Of a stretch of 64,000 nt of DNA, positions 36,130 through 44,099 are shown piece by piece (position 1 is the first letter of the stretch; each line of letters begins with the position of its first letter). Source of the stretch: an uncultured Bacteroidales bacterium (GTDB taxonomy: Bacteria > Bacteroidota > Bacteroidia > Bacteroidales > Bacteroidaceae); contig CACXKA010000001.1 in NCBI GenBank assembly GCA_902768125.1, positions 186,001 to 250,000 on the forward strand, written 5' to 3'. Position numbers and translations under genes: made by a program. Below the pieces are notes generated by a model, which saw only the letters and a program-made list of their open reading frames with translations, made no database searches and was not told the DNA's origin.

Positions 36130-36929
36130 ACCTCCGTCGGGTGTGGCGGTTGATGATGAACTACTGGCTGGTGTTGCTGCTGTTTGTAGGCGTTGCCACA
36201 TGGTTGCATCCTGAGACCTATCCTGGGGGATGGCGGGTGCTGATGGAGAATGTGACAGCGCTGAACTGCTCCTACAACAACACCTTGTGGTTCCTCTTGC
36301 CTTACGCCTTGCTGACCTTGTTGGCGGCTCCCATCATGCGGTTGGTGATGGGATTGCGAGGCAAGTGGCTTTGGCTCTTTCTGGCAGCAGCTTTCGCCGT
36401 GAAGGCGGTCATCTATGTGAACGAGACAACTTACACCAGTTGGCTGGGACTGATCTGGCAGAACCTACTGGCAGCGATGGGGCTGTTCTTCATGTTTGTC
36501 ATGGGTGCACTCTTTGCAAGGGATGGGCTGATGGAACAGGTGGTGGCTGCCATCCAGGGATGGGTGGAGCGTTCGTTCGTGGTGCGTCGAATGAAAGTAA
36601 GCCCTTCGGTCGTTTGCCTCATGCTGTTGCTGTTGCTTTTCTTCGGCAGGATTTGTGTGGGAGCCTCCACATTGATCGACCCGCTGTTCCTGCTGCCCAT
36701 GATTCCCGTGTATCTCTGCATCCAGCGTCCCCAATGGCTATCAAGCACATTGGCTTTTATCGGCAAGCATTCCACCAACATCTGGTTCATTCACCGATAC
36801 ATCTTAGTCCTCACGGGCACACTCATCACAGCGCTCCACTACCCCGTCGTCATGTGGGCGGCATTGGTGGGTGTCTGCATCGTGTGCTCGTATGGAGTGA
36901 AAGGACTGATGAAACTGTTGAGAATGTAG
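36126..36929 (+). CDS. Acyltransferase-3 family protein, C-terminal fragment
   Basis: A 267-residue ORF beginning [18 protein letters not shown], which corresponds to the third helix of acyltransferase-3 proteins (the segment after a short cytoplasmic loop), and continuing through eight or so hydrophobic helices with NNTLWFLLPY and IGKHSTNIWFIHRYI. It lacks the N-terminal catalytic-type His, which is in the preceding ORF. The ATGA overlap would allow coupled translation. Its stop abuts the stop of the convergent DUF4954 gene with no spacer. Confidence 0.75.
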   Translation: MNLRRVWRLMMNYWLVLLLFVGVATWLHPETYPGGWRVLMENVTALNCSYNNTLWFLLPYALLTLLAAPIMRLVMGLRGKWLWLFLAAAFAVKAVIYVNETTYTSWLGLIWQNLLAAMGLFFMFVMGALFARDGLMEQVVAAIQGWVERSFVVRRMKVSPSVVCLMLLLLLFFGRICVGASTLIDPLFLLPMIPVYLCIQRPQWLSSTLAFIGKHSTNIWFIHRYILVLTGTLITALHYPVVMWAALVGVCIVCSYGVKGLMKLLRM

Positions 36930-38711
36930 CTACTTGATGCTCTCCAAGAAATCGCGGAGCTGGTCGGATTCGACATCACCCATCTGATACTCCTTCTCAG
37001 CATCGTCCTTGACCATCTTGAGCCACAGGGCATAGGCTTCCTCGGCCTCCTGCATCCAATGGTCGCGGTCGATGAAGAGGCTGTCGCCACAGTTCTGCAT
37101 GATGAAGTTGGCGTATGCCTGTTCGTATTGCTGGTAGCTGCGATGGATCTGCTGGAGAATCTCTTTCAGTTCCTCAGGACTGCTGATGGCATTGCTCTCG
37201 ATGTCACGCACTACGCTGTCGAGCTCGCTCTTGGGTGCCAGCAAGCCCATCATGTCCACCCAACGACCGCCATTGCTCTCGGTGGTGTCGCTGGTGTTGT
37301 TCTGGAAACAGCGGTAGAGGAAGAGCTTGAGCACCAAGTCATAATACTGTATGCCCTTCAGCAAGGCAGTCCGCTTGATCTTGCAACCATGATAGGTAAA
37401 CGTTTCCGTACCCTCTGGATTCTTCTTGAGGAGGTCTTCGAGGATGCTCTTGCCATCGAGGACTGACTGCACGATGTAGGGGTTGGGGAAAGCGAAATTG
37501 ATGATATCGTTACGAGAACTGAGTGGACGCTTGTCGCGTTTCGGCCACTTGCCCACATCACGCCATGTACCGACGGTGCGAATGTTGATGCCTGGCACGA
37601 GGTTTGTCTCACGTCCTTCGGCAATGACGTAGCTGAAGGGGAGTTTCTGCACCTGTGGATGGTTCTGCACCTTACCCATCACCATAGAGAAGCTGCCGAC
37701 ATGAGCTGGCCAGAGGATGTGGCTGCCTGACGCTGTCTTGCTGCCCCGATCGAGTGTGCCCCAATGAATAGGCCCCATCTTGTAGGCGTGGTTGCTCTGG
37801 TTGGTACCCGAACCGGCATTATAGAATGAGAAGGCACCACCGATGAGAAGGGTGCTCTTGTGGTGGCTCGTTGCGAAAGGACCACAGAAAGCTGCACAAG
37901 ACTCTCCATTATCCATGTAACTATTGGCAAAGAAAACACTTGCCTCGGAAGAAAAGCCTTTTCCGATATGGACGGATTCGCCCACAAAACTACAATACAC
38001 CTTTGCACCGTCAATGACACTCGCACCAGCTGCCACGACGCTATCCTCGATGATGACATCGGAACCGATGAGCGTGCTGGCATCGTCGGTGCTGAGAATG
38101 GTGCAGTTGTTCAACTTGCAACTGCCTTGCACCTCACATCCTTCACCGATGCGCACATTGTTCATCTCCTTGACATCCACCACACGAGAACCAGCGCCGA
38201 TGTGAGGAATGGAATTCTGAGCGTTGAAAGCGGAGAGCTGAGCGTTTGCCAGCTTCCTGGCACTGCTGAAGTTCACCATCAGCCAAGCCAACTGGGCAGT
38301 CAACCCTTCGAAGATGACAATGTTGGCATCGCCTCCCTCGTTCAGCACAGAAATCTCCGTGCCATTGCCGAAAGTGCTGTCCTCCTGGTTGGTGATAATG
38401 CCGACGTTCGCCACATAGCTGCGGGCACCAATCTGTGTATTGGAAATGTAGCCACGCACATTCTCCACAAGACAATCATCGCCAATGGTCACATTCCGCA
38501 GGGTGGCATTGCGTACGCAGCAACGGCGACGGAATCCCTCTTCCACTTCGACGGAACCACTGAGACCACCGATTTCCACGTGACCATAGAGCAGCACGTT
38601 TGACATTTGTGAAGGCACAAAAGCCTCATCCACCAAGATGTCCGACCAATCTTCAGCCCAACATCCACGCTCTTCCAACTGAGCGATTTCCTGTACAGTT
38701 AGTTCTCTCAT
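36930..38711 (-). CDS. DUF4954 family left-handed beta-helix protein
   Basis: A 593-residue protein of the DUF4954 family, typical of Bacteroidetes. The N-terminal two-thirds show hexapeptide-type repeats (for example IGDDCLVENV, IGEGCEVQGS, IGSDVIIEDS) that form a left-handed beta-helix related to sugar nucleotidyl- or acyltransferases. The C-terminal third is helical. No signal peptide. Residues ~150-166 (ANAQLSAFNAQNS) are encoded by a degenerate heptad array. Its start overlaps the hflX stop by 4 nt. Activity unknown. Confidence 0.8.
   Translation of the reverse strand: MRELTVQEIAQLEERGCWAEDWSDILVDEAFVPSQMSNVLLYGHVEIGGLSGSVEVEEGFRRRCCVRNATLRNVTIGDDCLVENVRGYISNTQIGARSYVANVGIITNQEDSTFGNGTEISVLNEGGDANIVIFEGLTAQLAWLMVNFSSARKLANAQLSAFNAQNSIPHIGAGSRVVDVKEMNNVRIGEGCEVQGSCKLNNCTILSTDDASTLIGSDVIIEDSVVAAGASVIDGAKVYCSFVGESVHIGKGFSSEASVFFANSYMDNGESCAAFCGPFATSHHKSTLLIGGAFSFYNAGSGTNQSNHAYKMGPIHWGTLDRGSKTASGSHILWPAHVGSFSMVMGKVQNHPQVQKLPFSYVIAEGRETNLVPGINIRTVGTWRDVGKWPKRDKRPLSSRNDIINFAFPNPYIVQSVLDGKSILEDLLKKNPEGTETFTYHGCKIKRTALLKGIQYYDLVLKLFLYRCFQNNTSDTTESNGGRWVDMMGLLAPKSELDSVVRDIESNAISSPEELKEILQQIHRSYQQYEQAYANFIMQNCGDSLFIDRDHWMQEAEEAYALWLKMVKDDAEKEYQMGDVESDQLRDFLESIK
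38214..38248 (-). repeat. Degenerate heptad array inside the DUF4954 gene (5 units)
   Basis: Minus-strand units CAAACGC, TCAGCTC, TCCGCTT, TCAACGC, TCAGAAT, in the coding sense. Units differ more than elsewhere. Confidence 0.55.
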
Positions 38712-39949
38712 TCTATTTCTCCGTTTGTGTTATAATTATCATACAAAAAGTCATTGTAAGGGTATTTCTGCACATGTAGCTCACGCACTCGCTTGTAAAG
38801 CAGTTCCCTCAATTCATCAATGTGCTCACGCTCCTTGGCAGAGATGAAGAAGCAGTTGTCGTTCAGTTTTGCCATCCACGTCTTCATCAACTCATCCAAA
38901 GGAATGTTCTCCTTGGTGCGTGGGGTCAGGTCGTCAGCCTCTTTCTCCACCCATGTGTAGGCATCAATCTTGTTGAAGAGAATCATCTGGGGCTTGTCAG
39001 CACAACCGAGATCGCCCAAGGTCTTGTCCACCACTTGTATCTGTTCTTCGAAATCGGGGTGGCTGATATCCACCACATGTAAGAGGAGATCAGCTTCCCT
39101 CACCTCATCAAGGGTGCTCTTGAACGATTCCACCAAATCAGTCGGCAACTTGCGGATAAAACCCACCGTGTCAGAAAGGAGGAAAGGCAGATTTTCAATA
39201 ATGACCTTCCGAACCGTCGTGTCGAGTGTGGCAAACAGCTTGTTCTCGGCAAAAATCTCACTCTTCGAGAGCAGGTTCATCAAGGTGGATTTGCCCACAT
39301 TCGTATAGCCCACCAATGCCACACGAATGAGTCTTCCACGATTCTTTCGCTGGGTGGTCTTCTGCTGGTCAATCTCCACCAGCCGCTGTTTCAACAAGGA
39401 GATGCGATGACGGATGATACGTTGGTCCATCTCCAGCTGCGTCTCACCAGGACCACGAAGTCCCACACTACCACCTCGCTGACGTTCCAAGTGTGTCCAC
39501 AGTCGAGTCAGTCGTGGCAACATATAACGATATTGTGCCAGCTCCACCTGTGTCTTTGCCGCTGCTGTCTGGGCACGCATCGCAAAGATGTCAAGAATGA
39601 GGCTCGTTCGGTCGAGAATCTTCACCTGCAAAGCCTTCTCGATGTTGCGTATCTGCTTTGCTGACAATTCATCATCAAAGATGACCATACCCACAGGATC
39701 CTCTTCATCCTCTTTCTGTTTGATGAACGCCGCAATCTCCTCCAACTTTCCGCTACCGATATAGGTGATGCTACTCGGTCCATTCACCCGTTGTGTGAAT
39801 CGCCGAATCACCTTTGCACCAGCCGTCTCTGCCAGAAACTCCAGCTCATTCAGGTATTCCGTCGTCTTCCGCTCGTCCTGCTGAGGTGTGATGAGACCCA
39901 CAATGGCAGCGGTCTCCACTTTTGTCTCAGATATGATAAATTCTTTCAT
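38708..39949 (-). CDS. hflX: HflX, ribosome-associated GTPase
   Basis: HflX binds the 50S subunit and rescues or splits stalled ribosomes under stress. The 413-residue protein has the N-terminal HflX domain (VGLITPQQDERKTTEYLNEL), the Gly-rich GGSVGLRGPGETQLE linker, and the G domain with GYTNVGKST (about 208-216), DTVGFIRKLP and FNKID. Full length. First gene of an operon with DUF4954 (ATGA overlap). Its promoter carries an octad array directly upstream of the -7 box. Confidence 0.96.
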   Translation of the reverse strand: MKEFIISETKVETAAIVGLITPQQDERKTTEYLNELEFLAETAGAKVIRRFTQRVNGPSSITYIGSGKLEEIAAFIKQKEDEEDPVGMVIFDDELSAKQIRNIEKALQVKILDRTSLILDIFAMRAQTAAAKTQVELAQYRYMLPRLTRLWTHLERQRGGSVGLRGPGETQLEMDQRIIRHRISLLKQRLVEIDQQKTTQRKNRGRLIRVALVGYTNVGKSTLMNLLSKSEIFAENKLFATLDTTVRKVIIENLPFLLSDTVGFIRKLPTDLVESFKSTLDEVREADLLLHVVDISHPDFEEQIQVVDKTLGDLGCADKPQMILFNKIDAYTWVEKEADDLTPRTKENIPLDELMKTWMAKLNDNCFFISAKEREHIDELRELLYKRVRELHVQKYPYNDFLYDNYNTNGEIE

Positions 39950-39968
39950 GCATGTTTGTATTTGGTTG

Positions 39969-39976
39969 CAAAGATA
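39969..39976 (-). promoter_or_regulatory. -7 box of hflX (TATCTTTG)
   Basis: Exact minus-strand match 19 nt before the hflX ATG, preceded by an 8-nt spacer and four octad units. Confidence 0.75.
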
Positions 39977-39984
39977 GAAAAAAG

Positions 39985-40016
39985 AATTGAAGAATTGAAG
40001 AATTGAAGGATTGAAG
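39985..40016 (-). repeat. Octad array upstream of the hflX -7 box (4 units)
   Basis: On the minus strand three CTTCAATT units and one CTTCAATC, then an 8-nt spacer (CTTTTTTC) and the -7 box. No recognisable -33 element. Confidence 0.85.
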
Positions 40017-40044
40017 TTATTATATAACCTGTTTTTTCATCCCA

Positions 40045-40084
40045 TATTTCAATTTTTCAATCTTTCAATTCTCCAATTCTCCAA
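40045..40084 (+). repeat. Octad array upstream of the GT4 gene -7 box (5 units)
   Basis: Units TATTTCAA, TTTTTCAA, TCTTTCAA, TTCTCCAA, TTCTCCAA, then a 7-nt spacer and the -7 box. Mirrors the hflX array on the other side of the divergent intergenic region. Confidence 0.8.
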
Positions 40085-40091
40085 TTTTCCG

Positions 40092-40099
40092 TACCTTTG
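40092..40099 (+). promoter_or_regulatory. -7 box of the GT4 gene (TACCTTTG)
   Basis: Exact match 15 nt before the ATG at 40115. Confidence 0.75.
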
Positions 40100-40114
40100 C
40101 ACCCGATTTTAAGA

Positions 40115-41356
40115 ATGAGAGTCCTAATCATTAATACATCTGAGCGTGTCGGTGGTGCAGCGATTGCTGCCAATCGTCTGATGGAAGCCTTGAAAAAAAA
40201 TGGTGTCAAGGTCAAGATGCTTGTGCGCGACAAGCAAACTGACCACCTCACAGTGATTCCTGTAGGAAACAACTGGATGCAGCCATTCAAGTTCCTCTGG
40301 GAACGCCTGTGCATCTTCATCGCCAACAAATTCAGTCGCAAGAACCTTTTTCAGGTGGACATTGCCAATACAGGGACAAACGTCACACACCTTTCCGAGT
40401 TTCAGAGGGCAGATGTCATCCACTTACATTGGGTCAACCAAGGATTTCTCTCCCTCACCGACATCGACAAAATCTTCCATTCTGGGAAACGAGTGGTCAT
40501 CACTATGCATGACCAATGGTATTTCACTGGCATCTGCCACTATTCAGGCGATTGTCAGAAATACACGAACCAATGCCACGATTGCCCACTGATAAAGGGT
40601 AATTTGTGTGGTGACCTCGCCAAAAGCGTGTTCTTGAAGAAAGAGAAGATGTACAGCGACGCATCTTTGACATTTGTGGGATGTAGTCAATGGATGGCAG
40701 ATTTGGCAAAAACTTCGAAACTAACGCAAGGACAAAAAGTGGTCAGCATCCCCAATGCTATCAACACTGAACGGTTCCGTCCGTTAGATAAGATGGAGGC
40801 ACGCGACGCTTTCCACTTACCCAAAGACAAGCAGTTGTTGCTTTTCGGATGTCAACGTATCACTGATGAACGCAAGGGATTCAAACTATTGGTGGAGGCA
40901 TTGCAACTCATCAAGAAAACCCATCCCAATGTTGCTAAAGCCACAGAAGTGGTCGTGGTAGGTGGCGAAGTGGAAAGTGTACGCAGTCAGGTTCCTTTCG
41001 ATATCATTCCAGTCAAATACGTCAGCGACCCTCAACGCATGGTTCAGCTGTACAATGCTGTGGATGTGTATGTAACCCCTTCTCTCCAAGACAACCTGCC
41101 TAACACCATCATGGAGGCAATGGCATGTGGCACCCCTTGTGTAGGTTTCAAAGTGGGTGGAATCTCAGAAATGATTGATCACAAGGAAACGGGCTATGTG
41201 GCAATCTACAAGGATGCACAGGATTTTGCCGATGGCATCTTGTGGACACTCGCTGCTGACCATGCAATCCTAAGCCGACAGGCTCGCAACAAGGTTATGA
41301 TCACCTATAGTGAAAATGCTGTGACACGCAAATATATCGAGATTTATGAGGATTAG
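40115..41356 (+). CDS. GT4-type glycosyltransferase
   Basis: A 413-residue GT-B fold transferase. The N-terminal Rossmann domain begins MRVLIINTSERVGGAAIAANRL; a cysteine-rich segment (CHYSGDCQKYTNQCHDC) is typical of one GT4 subgroup; the C-terminal nucleotide-sugar domain has PNAINTERFRP, ERKGF and EAMACGTPCVGFKVGGISEMI (E-x7-E motif). The start ATG follows the promoter closely; a longer frame begins within the -7 box. It overlaps the next GT2 gene by 11 nt. Likely involved in a surface polysaccharide; specificity unknown. Confidence 0.88.
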   Translation: MRVLIINTSERVGGAAIAANRLMEALKKNGVKVKMLVRDKQTDHLTVIPVGNNWMQPFKFLWERLCIFIANKFSRKNLFQVDIANTGTNVTHLSEFQRADVIHLHWVNQGFLSLTDIDKIFHSGKRVVITMHDQWYFTGICHYSGDCQKYTNQCHDCPLIKGNLCGDLAKSVFLKKEKMYSDASLTFVGCSQWMADLAKTSKLTQGQKVVSIPNAINTERFRPLDKMEARDAFHLPKDKQLLLFGCQRITDERKGFKLLVEALQLIKKTHPNVAKATEVVVVGGEVESVRSQVPFDIIPVKYVSDPQRMVQLYNAVDVYVTPSLQDNLPNTIMEAMACGTPCVGFKVGGISEMIDHKETGYVAIYKDAQDFADGILWTLAADHAILSRQARNKVMITYSENAVTRKYIEIYED

Positions 41357-42086
41357 CATCATCACTGTCACATACAATGCGGAAGCCACTATCGAACGCA
41401 CGTTGGAAAGTGTGGCACAACAGACTTATCCAGACGTTGAGCATCTCATCATTGATGGAGCCTCCAAGGATAGGACGTTGGAAATAGCGAACCGCTATCC
41501 CCATGCCATCGTGTATAGCGAACCCGATCATGGTCTCTACGATGCAATGAACAAAGGACTGAAGAGGGCTACTGGCGACTATCTCTGCTTCCTCAATGCT
41601 GGTGACAAACTCCACAGCAAAGAGACATTGGCACACATTGCACAGGCTCAGGAGAATACGACAAAGCCTACCATTGCTGTCCTCTATGGTGACACACACA
41701 TAGTAGATAACAAAGGAACTTTCATCCGTAATCGTCGTCTCACCCCTCCAGAGCATCTTACATGGAAGAGTTTCAAGCAAGGCATGCTCGTCTGTCATCA
41801 AGCCTTTTACATCAACCGCCAGATTGCCCTCCCTTACGACACTACATATCGGTTCTCTGCCGATTTCGATTGGTGCATCCGTTGTATGAAGGAGGGGGAA
41901 AAGCTGGGCATGCAGAACCTCTATATTCAGGAGCCAATAGCTGACTATCTGTCAGAGGGAATGACGACAGCCAACCAAAAGGCTTCCCTCAAGGAACGAT
42001 TCAGGATAATGACAAAGCACTATGGGCTTTTGTCTACTATTATACAACACATTTGGTTTATATTCAGAGTATTAGTTAAAAAGTAA
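41346..42086 (+). CDS. GT2-type glycosyltransferase (WcaA-like)
   Basis: A 246-residue GT-A protein: ISIITVTYNAEATIERTLESV, LIIDGASKDRT, and the QxxRW-like region ADFDWCIRCMKEG. The DxD position is LNAGDKL. No membrane segments. Overlaps the preceding GT4 gene, so the two act in the same pathway. The SulP gene follows 7 nt later and is probably in the same transcript. Confidence 0.87.
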   Translation: MRISIITVTYNAEATIERTLESVAQQTYPDVEHLIIDGASKDRTLEIANRYPHAIVYSEPDHGLYDAMNKGLKRATGDYLCFLNAGDKLHSKETLAHIAQAQENTTKPTIAVLYGDTHIVDNKGTFIRNRRLTPPEHLTWKSFKQGMLVCHQAFYINRQIALPYDTTYRFSADFDWCIRCMKEGEKLGMQNLYIQEPIADYLSEGMTTANQKASLKERFRIMTKHYGLLSTIIQHIWFIFRVLVKK

Positions 42087-42093
42087 AGTAAGC

Positions 42094-43776
42094 ATGAAGA
42101 GATTTCGTCCTTCTAAGCCTGAGCTGTTCAACACGCTCAAAAATTACAACAAGCAGAAATTCACAGCCGATCTCATGGCAGGTATCATCGTAGGTATTGT
42201 CGCCCTACCACTTGCTATCGCATTCGGCATCGCATCAGGGGTATCACCAGAAAAGGGCATCCTCACCGCCATTATTGCAGGCTTTGCCATCAGCGCCTTT
42301 GGTGGTAGCCGTGTACAGATTGGTGGACCTACGGGTGCCTTCATCATCATTATCTATGGCATCATCCAGCAATATGGACTTACAGGACTCGCTATCGCCA
42401 CAGTGATGGCTGGTCTTTTCCTCATTTTGTTGGGCGTCTTGCGACTCGGAACCATCATCCGCTACATTCCCTACCCCATTGTCGTGGGTTTCACAAGCGG
42501 TATCGCACTCACCATCTTCTCCACCCAAGTGAAGGACCTGTTAGGACTCCACATCGAAGGTGCCGTTTCTGCTGATTTCATCGAAAAATGGATCTGTTAC
42601 TTCCAGAATTTCAGCACAGTAGACCTTGCCACAGCCATCGTCGGCATCCTCTCTGTGGTGATTATTGCCTGCACACCTTTCCTCAGCAAGAAAGTGCCTG
42701 GTTCACTCGTTGCCATCATCGTCATGACGGTGGCTGGTATCATCATGACGAACTACTTTGGCATTCATGTTGACACCATCGGTGACCGTTTCGAAATCAA
42801 TCCGTCACTGCCAGAAGCAGATGTGCCTTCACTCGATTGGGACAACATCAAGGGGTTGATTTCACCAGCCATCACCATTGCTGTGTTGGGCGCCATTGAA
42901 AGCCTCCTTTCTGCCACAGTTGCAGATGGTATCATTGGTCATAAGCACGATTCCAACCAAGAGCTCATTGGTCAGGGTGTTGCCAATGTGCTGAGTCCTA
43001 TCTTTGGCGGTATTCCTGCCACAGGAGCGATTGCACGTACGATGACCAACATCAACAATGGAGGAAAAACTCCTATCGCTGGCATCATTCATGCGGTCGT
43101 GTTGCTGTTGATATACTTCTTCCTGATGCCATATGCCAAATACATCCCTATGGCTTGCTTGGCTGGTGTGCTCGTGGTGGTCAGCTACAACATGAGTGGT
43201 TGGCGCACCATACGAGAGATGATGCACAACCCCAAGAGCGACACCTTCGTGCTTTGGCTCACCTTCATTCTCACAGTCATCTTCGACCTCACGATTGCGA
43301 TTGAGGTGGGACTTATGCTTGCCTGTCTGCTCTGCATGCGCCGTATGGCTGAAACCACCCAAGTCAGCGTACTTACTGATGATGACGAGATTGACCCAAC
43401 GGCAGAGACCGACTTGGCTGAGAATCCAAATATTGAGCACTTGACCATTCCTGAACAAGTGGAGGTTTATGAAATCAACGGCCCTTACTTCTTCGGCATC
43501 GCCAACAAGTTCGAGGAAGTGATGGTACGCATGAAAGACCGTCCCAAAGTGCGTATCATCCGTATGCGCAAAGTGCCTTTCATCGACTCCACAGGTATGC
43601 ACAACCTCACCAACCTCATTGAGATGTCGAAGAAAGAGGGTATCAAGATCATTCTCTCTGGCGTGAACGACTACGTGCGTAGTGTGCTCGTCAAGAATGG
43701 ATTCAACGAACTCATTGGTGAAGAGAACATTTGTCCGAACATCAATGTTGCTTTGGAAAAGGCAAAAGCAGTATAA
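42094..43776 (+). CDS. SulP family anion transporter with STAS domain
   Basis: A 560-residue inner-membrane transporter. About twelve hydrophobic segments from residue 25 to 415 include GIIVGIVALPLAIAFGIASG (signature region) and GGSRVQIGGPTGAF; a STAS domain occupies about 445-555 with IRMRKVPFIDSTGMHNL. SulP proteins move sulfate, bicarbonate or other anions; sequence alone does not choose. A long inverted-repeat terminator follows directly. Confidence 0.92.
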   Translation: MKRFRPSKPELFNTLKNYNKQKFTADLMAGIIVGIVALPLAIAFGIASGVSPEKGILTAIIAGFAISAFGGSRVQIGGPTGAFIIIIYGIIQQYGLTGLAIATVMAGLFLILLGVLRLGTIIRYIPYPIVVGFTSGIALTIFSTQVKDLLGLHIEGAVSADFIEKWICYFQNFSTVDLATAIVGILSVVIIACTPFLSKKVPGSLVAIIVMTVAGIIMTNYFGIHVDTIGDRFEINPSLPEADVPSLDWDNIKGLISPAITIAVLGAIESLLSATVADGIIGHKHDSNQELIGQGVANVLSPIFGGIPATGAIARTMTNINNGGKTPIAGIIHAVVLLLIYFFLMPYAKYIPMACLAGVLVVVSYNMSGWRTIREMMHNPKSDTFVLWLTFILTVIFDLTIAIEVGLMLACLLCMRRMAETTQVSVLTDDDEIDPTAETDLAENPNIEHLTIPEQVEVYEINGPYFFGIANKFEEVMVRMKDRPKVRIIRMRKVPFIDSTGMHNLTNLIEMSKKEGIKIILSGVNDYVRSVLVKNGFNELIGEENICPNINVALEKAKAV

Positions 43777-43782
43777 GAGATC

Positions 43783-43885
43783 TTGTAGCAGCACGCAGCG
43801 GAAATTATTTCCCTAGTTAGGAAAAAATATTTTCCCAGTTAAGCAGTAAAAATTCCTACGTGCTGCTACAATTTTACTTTTTTTT
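43783..43885 (+). terminator. Long nested inverted-repeat element / terminator after the SulP gene
   Basis: Outer arms of 13 bp (43783-43795 and 43859-43871) pair perfectly; the inside holds palindromes GGAAATTATTTCC (43800-43812) and a second A/T-rich one, plus two similar TTTCCC-AGTTA direct repeats. A T-run follows. It is the first half of the 323-nt gap 43777-44099; the rest is promoter and leader. Confidence 0.7.
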
Positions 43886-43938
43886 CGCCTTTGGTGCATT
43901 TTTTCAAATAAATATTTGTACTTGTTGCAAATCTTTCT

Positions 43939-43946
43939 TACCTTTG
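43939..43946 (+). promoter_or_regulatory. Promoter of the large secreted protein gene
   Basis: -7 box TACCTTTG with TTTG at 43915-43918, 20 bp upstream. About 150 nt of leader follow, including a short hairpin (near 43962-43986) and an AT-rich stretch, before the ATG at 44100. Confidence 0.8.
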
Positions 43947-44099
43947 CCACCTAAAATAACGCCTTCTCTCTTGCGTGAGGGAGGCAACAGAGACTAACTA
44001 AAAGCGACTTCAACCTATTTTATACATATTATATAATAATAAGGGAACGAGTCAGAAGTTTAACTAATCTTTATATTATTAATTAATTACTAACTCATT

